Shown here one piece after another: positions 49,810 through 56,502 of a stretch of DNA of 56,502 nt. The stretch's first letter is position 1, and the number at the start of each line of letters is the position of its first letter. Both the position numbers and the translations under genes were made by a program. Under the pieces are notes generated by a model. That model worked only from the letters and a program-made list of their open reading frames with translations, was not told where the DNA came from and did no database searches. Source of the DNA: an uncultured Bacillota bacterium (GTDB lineage: Bacteria; Bacillota_I; Bacilli_A; RF39; UBA660); NCBI GenBank assembly GCA_946541645.1, contig CAMNJS010000003.1, positions 1 through 56,502 on the forward strand, written 5' to 3'.

Positions 49810-50916
49810 TCAACCACAAAGCGTCTTATAACTTTTATCAAAAGCCTTTAAAAAATTATCAATATCTTTTTTAGTTGTTTTTCTAGAGATACTTACTCGC
49901 AAGCTAGAACTAGCCCTAGAAATATCCCCAGTTAACGCTAAAACAGCTTTTGAATAATTTCCAGTCGCACATGCACTTTGCGTTGATATATATACATTTT
50001 CTTCTTCCAAACTATGCATAAAAGTCTCAGGTTTAACACCTAAAACACTAAAATTTAAAATATGATCTATAGAATTATCATTACTATTAATACAAACTTT
50101 TTCATAATTAGATAAAGAATTTTTCAAATACAAATTTAACTCTTTTATTAAATTCAAATCATTATCTATATTTTCATAAGAAAGTCTTAAAGCTTTAGCC
50201 ATACTTACAATTAATGCTGTAGCAGGCGTACCACTACGATAAATGGTTGTACTCTTGCCCCCATGAATAAGCGGTTCTATTTCTATATTTTCTTTCTTAT
50301 AAAGTGCCCCTACACCTTTAAAACCAAAAAATTTATGAGCCGAAAAACTAGCAAAATCAACATCAGATAAATCGAATCTTATTTTTCCAATAGCTTGCGT
50401 TATATCAGAATGAAATAAAATCTTAGGATATTTTTTTAAAACTCTTCCTATTTCCTCTATAGGTTGTCTCATACCAATTTCACTATTAACCATTGAAATA
50501 GTAACCAAACACACATTATCAAGCATCATCTCTAATTTATCAATATCAACAGTCCCATTTTTTAAAGGAACATAATCAACAATAAAACCTTTTTTCTTAA
50601 GATACTCTAAAGGCTCATTTATAGACGAATGCTCAAGTTCTGTAGTAATAATATGATTACCTCTATTTTTATAATTTTCCATCGCCTTAATTACTGTATT
50701 ATTAGCTTCACTAGCTCCAGACGTATATATTATCTCACTAGATTTTACACCAAGTATATTAGAAATTTGTTTTGTAGAAGCATCAATTAAATGCTTAGCC
50801 TCCAAACCCAATTTATGAAGTGAGTTAGGATTCGCAAAATAATCATTTGCTTTAATAAAACTATTCACAACCTCTTCATCAACAGGACTAGTTGCACTAT
50901 AATCTAAATATGTCAT
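49810..50916 (-). CDS. cysteine desulfurase (NifS/IscS type)
   Basis: YLDYSATSPVDEEVV, SAHKFFGFKGVGALY, STQSAC. Confidence 0.93.
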   Translation of the reverse strand: MTYLDYSATSPVDEEVVNSFIKANDYFANPNSLHKLGLEAKHLIDASTKQISNILGVKSSEIIYTSGASEANNTVIKAMENYKNRGNHIITTELEHSSINEPLEYLKKKGFIVDYVPLKNGTVDIDKLEMMLDNVCLVTISMVNSEIGMRQPIEEIGRVLKKYPKILFHSDITQAIGKIRFDLSDVDFASFSAHKFFGFKGVGALYKKENIEIEPLIHGGKSTTIYRSGTPATALIVSMAKALRLSYENIDNDLNLIKELNLYLKNSLSNYEKVCINSNDNSIDHILNFSVLGVKPETFMHSLEEENVYISTQSACATGNYSKAVLALTGDISRASSSLRVSISRKTTKKDIDNFLKAFDKSYKTLCG

Positions 50917-50925
50917 AAATACCTC

Positions 50926-52698
50926 CTACTTTTTAGTATCAAATCCACTTCGTTTAAACAGTTTTTCCAAATCATAATTAGAATAAAAAATTGTTGTCGG
51001 TCTACCGTGAGGACAGTTAAATGGATTCTTGCAGCATCTTAAATCTTCAACCAAATCACGCATATCTTCAATAGTTAAATGAGTATTAGCTCTAACCGCA
51101 TGTTTACAACTCATCATTGTCGCCACTTTCTCATTAAATTTTTCTATACTAAATTCCCTTTCTTTAATAATAACATCTATGATGGTTCTAATTGAATCCT
51201 CTAAATTATTAGTGGGAAGCCACGTAGGATGTTCCTTAACAATTATCGAATTTATTCCAAATTCCTCAACTTTAAATTTTAAATCAGTAAATAAATTTAA
51301 ATGCTCTTTCAAAATAATATATTCGTCATTTGAAAGTTCAATTGTAACTGGAAAAAGCAAAGCAGTACTTGCTATATTAGGTTTACCCATCTCCTTTTTA
51401 AACCTTTCATAATTGCATCTTTCTTTAGCCGCATGAAGATCCATTAAATACATACCATTTTCATTTTCAAGAATTATATATGTCCCATGTACAAGCCCAA
51501 CAGGATACATTTCAGGCATAAGTTTATCAGAAACCACATAATCTGCATTATCACTTACTATATCTTCATTTATAATTAATTCATCTAAAGGAAAGGAAAC
51601 CTCCTCAATTACCGATTCCTTCGAATCAAGTTTTATAAATTGTTCAGCATACTTAGGCCTTTCCTTAACCTCCTCTTTTTCAAGGCTAGCCGAAGGGATA
51701 AGTTCTCTATTACTAATCTTACTAACAATCATATCGTTAATAAGTTCAAGCAAAGTGTCCATTTTGCTAAACTTTATATCCATTTTAGTAGGATGAATAT
51801 TTACATCAATAACACTAGGATCAACAGTTATATTAAGTACCGTAACCGGATATCTGTTATCTGGCTTATATGAATGATATGCATCGTTTATAGTTCTATT
51901 AATTTCCAAATTTTTGACAACTCTTCCATTTACGATTGTAACCATATTATTTCTGCTAGATCTATGAACTTCAGGAAGAGAAATATAACCACTTATTTCA
52001 TAATCAGCATTTTCCCCACTTACAGAAATCATCTTTCTAGCAACACTATTTCCATAAATACTTTGAATTACTTTTAAAAGATTAGAAGAACCATCAGTTC
52101 TCAAAATAACACTATCATTATTTTGCAAAAGGAATCTAATGCCCGGATGTGAAAGAGCAAGCTTATTCATATAATCAGTTATATTAGCAAGTTCAGTATA
52201 AAGACTTTTCATATGCTTAAGTCTAGCTGGTGTATTATAAAAAAGCTCACTAACAGTAATTACTGTCCCCTTTCTAGCATCACCCTTTGAAACCTCTAAA
52301 ATTTTGCCGCCATCTATTATAACATGCGTCCCAACATCTTTAACACACGTTTTTAAATCAACCCTACTAACAGCCGCAATAGAAGCAAGTGCCTCTCCTC
52401 TAAAACCTAAAGTATTTAAATTATATAAATCATCTTCAGAGCTAATTTTACTAGTCGCATGCCTTGAAAAAGATAATACAGCATCATCTTTATCCATTCC
52501 CTTACCATTATCAACTACTTTTATCTCACGCGTTCCAGCATCAACAAGCAAAACTTTAATCTCAGAAGCACCGGCATCGATACTATTTTCAACAAGTTCC
52601 TTAACAACTGAAGCACACTTTTCAACAACTTCTCCAGCAGCTATTTTATTTGCTAAAATCTCATCCATAACCTTAATAATAGCCATATCATCACCCAA
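50926..52698 (-). CDS. mutL: DNA mismatch repair protein MutL
   Basis: AGEVVEKCASVVKELVENSIDAGA, GFRGEAL, CKNPFNCPHGRPT. Confidence 0.97.
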   Translation of the reverse strand: MGDDMAIIKVMDEILANKIAAGEVVEKCASVVKELVENSIDAGASEIKVLLVDAGTREIKVVDNGKGMDKDDAVLSFSRHATSKISSEDDLYNLNTLGFRGEALASIAAVSRVDLKTCVKDVGTHVIIDGGKILEVSKGDARKGTVITVSELFYNTPARLKHMKSLYTELANITDYMNKLALSHPGIRFLLQNNDSVILRTDGSSNLLKVIQSIYGNSVARKMISVSGENADYEISGYISLPEVHRSSRNNMVTIVNGRVVKNLEINRTINDAYHSYKPDNRYPVTVLNITVDPSVIDVNIHPTKMDIKFSKMDTLLELINDMIVSKISNRELIPSASLEKEEVKERPKYAEQFIKLDSKESVIEEVSFPLDELIINEDIVSDNADYVVSDKLMPEMYPVGLVHGTYIILENENGMYLMDLHAAKERCNYERFKKEMGKPNIASTALLFPVTIELSNDEYIILKEHLNLFTDLKFKVEEFGINSIIVKEHPTWLPTNNLEDSIRTIIDVIIKEREFSIEKFNEKVATMMSCKHAVRANTHLTIEDMRDLVEDLRCCKNPFNCPHGRPTTIFYSNYDLEKLFKRSGFDTKK

Positions 52699-52803
52699 TA
52701 AAATTATACACTATAATGAAAAAGAAAACAAAGCTATATTTATCTCATCTATTTAAAAATAAAATATAGTCAAATTTATAAAAATAGTGTATAATTTAAA
52801 TAT

Positions 52804-52879
52804 GCTGGATTAGCTCAGTTGGTAGAGCAGCTGTCTCGTAATCAGCAGGTCGCAGGTTCGAGTCCTGTTTCCAGCACCA
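52804..52879 (+). tRNA. tRNA-Thr(CGU)
   Basis: GCTGGAT...CTCGTAA loop...TTCCAGCACCA. Confidence 0.92.
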
Positions 52880-53032
52880 GTAAGAAATCTGTTCAAACTT
52901 TATGTTTGAAATTAAAAATAAATAAAAATATCAATTTCTAAAATGAAGTTGATATTTTTATTTATTACAAATTCCGCATCTTAACGATATAATAGCAGAA
53001 GTAAAAGAATATGCAATTCTAATTTTTTTAAA

Positions 53033-53068
53033 CAAAAAATATGTTGCCTGTCAAACAACATATTTTTG
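53033..53068. terminator. strong inverted repeat, terminator-like
   Basis: CAAAAAATATGTTG-cctgtcaaa-CAACATATTTTTG; T-run on the minus-strand side. Confidence 0.6.
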
Positions 53069-53086
53069 TGTGGTAATACTTCTAAA

Positions 53087-53129
53087 ATTATTTACTAAAG
53101 TGACAGCTAAGTAAATAATTTTTTATCAA
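53087..53129. terminator. 13-bp inverted repeat, terminator-like
   Basis: AAAATTATTTACT-aaagtgacagcta-AGTAAATAATTTTTT. Confidence 0.55.
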
Positions 53130-53362
53130 GAGCCCACTTACGTACGTATACTTAATAGCTTGATATGATAAGAAGAAAAATCATTAAATTAACTATATAA
53201 AATAGTGAATTTAATTTTAAATTTAGCTATATGAAATAGGTAAATTTAAATTTATAAATACGTCTATTTTAAATTACCCAGCTTAAGAATATTATATTCT
53301 TACAGTTTGTAAAATTAAAATAGTTAATGTATTTATTTCTTCCTATCCTATTAAGTAATTTA

Positions 53363-53391
53363 ACTATATCATACATTTTGACAAAATGCAA
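53363..53391 (-). promoter_or_regulatory. putative promoter for the minus-strand ncRNA
   Basis: TTGCAT (53386-53391), 17-bp spacer, TGaTATAGT -10 (53363-53368). Confidence 0.5.
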
Positions 53392-53482
53392 CATTTTTTT
53401 AAAAAAAATAATTTTTTTTAAACTTTACATATTTGCTTTACGTAAAATCAAAAAACTAGAAATATTTTTTTATTTTGCATTA

Positions 53483-53511
53483 TTGACAAAATAAAAATAT
53501 AAAATTATAAT
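53483..53511 (+). promoter_or_regulatory. consensus vegetative promoter for metK leader
   Basis: TTGACA (53483-53488), 17-bp spacer, TATAAT (53506-53511). Confidence 0.85.
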
Positions 53512-53524
53512 CTAATTAATATAT

Positions 53525-53624
53525 GTTATCAAGAGCGGACGAGAGAATCGGCTTTATGACTCCGCAGCAACCTATTTAAGTTAGGTGCTAAAACCGACAA
53601 AGTCGTAGAACTTTGACTGATAAT
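53525..53624 (+). promoter_or_regulatory. SAM-I (S-box)-like riboswitch upstream of metK
   Basis: TTATCAAGAG...GCAGCAACCTATTTAAGTTAGGTGCTAAAACCGAC...CTGATAA; P1 TTATC/GATAA, P3 CCTA/TAGG, L2 TCGG / J3-4 CCGA pseudoknot, metK downstream. Confidence 0.88.
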
Positions 53625-53647
53625 TATAATTAAATATATTAATTATT

Positions 53648-53677
53648 AAAGTCTTTGTCTATGCAAAGACTTTTTTT
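53648..53677 (+). terminator. riboswitch expression-platform terminator
   Basis: AAAGTCTTTG-tctatg-CAAAGACTTTTTTT just upstream of metK. Confidence 0.85.
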
Positions 53678-53711
53678 CTTGAAACATATATAAAGGAAAG
53701 GATTTGATAGA

Positions 53712-54821
53712 ATGAAAAAACTATTCACTTCAGAAAGCGTAACTGAAGGGCATCCAGATAAACTATGTGACTATATATCAGATAGTATTTTGGATGCATA
53801 TCTAGATTTAGATGAAAACTCTAGAGTAGCTTGCGAATGTGCCGCCGGAAAAAACGCAATATTTATAACAGGAGAAATAACATCTAAAGTTAAAATTAAC
53901 ATTGAAAAAATAGCCAGAAAAGCTATAAAAGAAATAGGATACTTGGGGAAAAATGATATTAATTACAAAACATGCAAAATAATAGTAAACATATCAAAAC
54001 AATCGGAAGATATTGCTTTAGCAGCAAATGATAATATAGGAGGAGCCGGCGATCAAGGCATAATGTTTGGATATGCATCAGACGAAACAAAAGAGCTTAT
54101 GCCACTAGGAATAGTATTAGCCCATAATCTTACAAGAAGACTCTCCGAAGTAAGAAAAAATAAAATAATTAAAGGATTAGGACCAGATGGCAAATCTCAA
54201 GTTACAGTTGAATACATAAAAGGATATCCAAAAAGAATAGACACTATCCTAATCTCTACCCAGCACACTCAAAACAAAAAAATAGAAATTTTAAAAAAAG
54301 AAATAACAAAGGAAGTTATTTATAAAGTAATCCCTAAAGACTTAATAGATAAAAACACCAAAGTATTAATTAACCCAACAGGAAGATTTGTAATAGCAGG
54401 CCCTCTAGGAGATAGCGGTCTTACAGGAAGAAAAATAATAGTTGATACATATGGTGGATATGCTAGACATGGAGGTGGCGCTTTTTCTGGAAAAGACGCT
54501 ACTAAAGTAGATAGATCTGGAGCTTATATGGCAAGACACATCGCCAAAAATATTGTTGCAAATAAATATGCCAAAAAATGTGAAATCCAGCTTTCATACG
54601 CCATAGGTATTAAAAATCCAATTTCTATAAATATAAACACCTTCAGCACAAATACTATTGATGAAGAAGAAATTATAAATAAAATAGTTAAAACATTTGA
54701 TTTAACACCTCAAGGCATAATTAAATATTTAGATTTAAAAAAACCAATATATACCAAAACTACTAACTATGGTCACTTTGGAAAGGAAAACCTTCCTTGG
54801 GAAAAAATTATAAAACTATAA
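53712..54821 (+). CDS. metK: S-adenosylmethionine synthetase
   Basis: FTSESVTEGHPDKLCDYISDSILDA, GAGDQGIMFGYA, GGGAFSGKDATKVDRS. Confidence 0.98.
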   Translation: MKKLFTSESVTEGHPDKLCDYISDSILDAYLDLDENSRVACECAAGKNAIFITGEITSKVKINIEKIARKAIKEIGYLGKNDINYKTCKIIVNISKQSEDIALAANDNIGGAGDQGIMFGYASDETKELMPLGIVLAHNLTRRLSEVRKNKIIKGLGPDGKSQVTVEYIKGYPKRIDTILISTQHTQNKKIEILKKEITKEVIYKVIPKDLIDKNTKVLINPTGRFVIAGPLGDSGLTGRKIIVDTYGGYARHGGGAFSGKDATKVDRSGAYMARHIAKNIVANKYAKKCEIQLSYAIGIKNPISININTFSTNTIDEEEIINKIVKTFDLTPQGIIKYLDLKKPIYTKTTNYGHFGKENLPWEKIIKL

Positions 54822-54840
54822 AAGGATTAAGAAAAAAAAC

Positions 54841-56250
54841 TTAATCCTTTTTAAAAGAAATATCTTTATTGGAAGGTCCACTTATGCACTTACCATTTTT
54901 ATCAAACCTAGAGCCATGACAAGGACAATCAAAAGTCTTTTCTACCTCATTAAAAATCAAACCACACCCCAGATGAGGGCATTTATGAAAAACCTTATAC
55001 CCATCATAATTCATTATTTTACTGCCATCCTCGTCTTTATAAATCACATCATCATTTTTAACACTAAAACCTTTAACATAACCTTTTATATTCTCATATA
55101 TATCACTAATCATACCTAAACACTTACTAAAATTAATTCTTTTTGGATTAAACAAATTAATATATTCGCTATCCTTACCGCATATCATATCGCTAATTAT
55201 TTTACCTGCTAAAACACCATTTGTAAGACCCCACGTATTATAACCTGTCCCGATAAACAAATTATCTTTAATCTTTCCAATATAAGGAAGCCCATCATTA
55301 GTGATGATATCAATATTACTCCATAAATAATCAGGGTGCAAATTCAAATCATTTAATTTCTTTATAAGTTCTTCAAAATTATTTTTATCGCAAGTATTAT
55401 TACTTAAAGAATCTGAATTACTCAAATATACTAAATAATTTTTATAATTTCGAGCTGATATAAAAGGATTACTATAACTAATTAAAGATACAGGATTATC
55501 CTTATAAACACTCGCACTTAAATAAGATTTTTCTAACCTTCCTTTAATAGGAAATAAAAAAGGCAAATTAAAATAAGGATAATGAGATGCAATAACTACA
55601 TATTTTGCTTTTATTTTATTATTATCAGTATAACACATATAAAAATTGCCATTTTTTTCTATTTTTTTAATACTTGTATTCTCATAAACAGGAAATTTAT
55701 TTTTCAAAAGTAATTCATAAATAAATTTAACAGGATGAAATATATAAGTATCATCTACATAAATCATATATTTACCCTTAATCAAATCCATATTTTTCTT
55801 ATATGTTTTTATTTTATTTCTATGTAAAAAATCTTCTAACTTTTTTATTTTTTTAATTTCACTTTCTTTATTAGTGTAAAGGTAAGCCTTAACTTTTTCT
55901 AAATCACATTCTATCTTTTCTTTTTCAATAATATCTACCACCAGCTTAATTGCATCAATTTGTGATTTCAAATATAAAGATGCTTTTTCATCATTAAAAT
56001 TATTTCTTATCTTATCTATCAAATCATTTTGCAAAAAATTTAATTTTCCTGTAGAATTTCCCGTAACAGCTTGCCCCATCTTATTTTGTTCTACTAACAT
56101 AACCTTTAAATTACTATCTTTCAAATGATATAAAGAGCTTATTCCTGTAATACCACCACCAATAATTAAAACATCACAGTTCATATCTTCCGAAAGTTTA
56201 GGATATTCTTTCTCTTTAATTAAATCTTTCCAAATACTTATATTTTTCAA
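54841..56250 (-). CDS. FAD-dependent oxidoreductase with C-terminal Rieske domain
   Basis: CDVLIIGGGITGISSLYHL FAD motif; CPHLGCGLIF...CPCHGSRF Rieske ligands; probable TTG start at LKNISIWKDL because the ORF extension overlaps the upstream SDR gene. Confidence 0.88.
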   Translation of the reverse strand: MKNISIWKDLIKEKEYPKLSEDMNCDVLIIGGGITGISSLYHLKDSNLKVMLVEQNKMGQAVTGNSTGKLNFLQNDLIDKIRNNFNDEKASLYLKSQIDAIKLVVDIIEKEKIECDLEKVKAYLYTNKESEIKKIKKLEDFLHRNKIKTYKKNMDLIKGKYMIYVDDTYIFHPVKFIYELLLKNKFPVYENTSIKKIEKNGNFYMCYTDNNKIKAKYVVIASHYPYFNLPFLFPIKGRLEKSYLSASVYKDNPVSLISYSNPFISARNYKNYLVYLSNSDSLSNNTCDKNNFEELIKKLNDLNLHPDYLWSNIDIITNDGLPYIGKIKDNLFIGTGYNTWGLTNGVLAGKIISDMICGKDSEYINLFNPKRINFSKCLGMISDIYENIKGYVKGFSVKNDDVIYKDEDGSKIMNYDGYKVFHKCPHLGCGLIFNEVEKTFDCPCHGSRFDKNGKCISGPSNKDISFKKD

Positions 56251-56314
56251 ATTATCACCACTATTATTATTCGCAAAATAAAAAAAAATAATCAAAAAAG
56301 AAGATATAAATCTT

Positions 56315-56502
56315 CTATCCCATAACCTGCCCACCATTTACATGAAGAACCTGTCCAGTAACATAGCTTGAATCATCAGAAGCTAAATATACAAACGTTG
56401 GAGCAAGCTCATATGGATTAGCTCCTCTTGCCATAGCTGCATCAGAACCTAATGATGGAATCTTTTCAGCCACCCAGCAAGCCGGTTGAAGTGGCGTCCA
56501 AA
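56315..56502 (-). CDS. short-chain dehydrogenase/reductase, C-terminal part (truncated by window end)
   Basis: minus-strand translation ...LAPTFVYLASDDSSYVTGQVLHVNGGQVMG* typical of SDR C-termini. Confidence 0.88.
   Translation of the reverse strand, partial: WTPLQPACWVAEKIPSLGSDAAMARGANPYELAPTFVYLASDDSSYVTGQVLHVNGGQVMG

Larger units (their letters stand above)
53033..53358 (-). ncRNA. candidate structured ncRNA (core 53150..53356, ~207 nt, 6S-RNA-like size/shape)
   Basis: nested long-range stems 53150-53158/53348-53356, 53167-53178/53336-53347 and 53189-53196/53320-53327; minus-strand promoter TTGCAT-17-TATAGT (TGn extended -10) places +1 at the first stem; two hairpins downstream. Confidence 0.45.

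Noticed and set aside
52304-52756. 150-aa + strand ORF (Ser/Thr-rich) antisense to mutL start
   Set aside because: Antisense to the conserved MutL ATPase domain; no recognisable family.

Overview
The window is a 56.5-kb AT-rich chromosomal segment from a Gram-positive, Bacilli-like organism. Most genes are on the minus strand. I see no CRISPR array, no recognisable transposase and no prophage module.

Housekeeping content: xfp, asnS, gatCAB, clpC-type ATPase, feoAB, a HerA-like ATPase, yqeG/yqeH, rpsP, khpA, miaB, RNase J, diacylglycerol kinase, sufCDS, ffh, a second cysteine desulfurase, mutL and metK. The metK gene sits behind an S-box-like leader. There are nine complete tRNA genes and one partial one.

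A scattered sporulation gene set is clear: gerM-like, gerE, spoIIIAH, spoVB-like, cse60-like, dacF-like, cotE and a cotD-like gene.

Most interesting points:
(1) a tRNA-responsive T-box followed directly by a tandemly duplicated array of four tRNA-Asn genes, then gatCAB-asnS;
(2) a divergent three-gene operon (ATP-grasp D-Asp ligase-like, aspartate racemase, asparagine synthase) that looks like a D-Asp/D-Asn peptidoglycan cross-bridge pathway;
(3) a candidate structured minus-strand ncRNA of about 207-325 nt, divergent from metK, with its own extended -10 promoter and closing stems;
(4) a zincin-like protein whose HExxH glutamate appears to be Trp;
(5) an unexplained multi-hairpin region downstream of tRNA-Lys.

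All calls come from reading the sequence and from memory of protein families. No database search was run.
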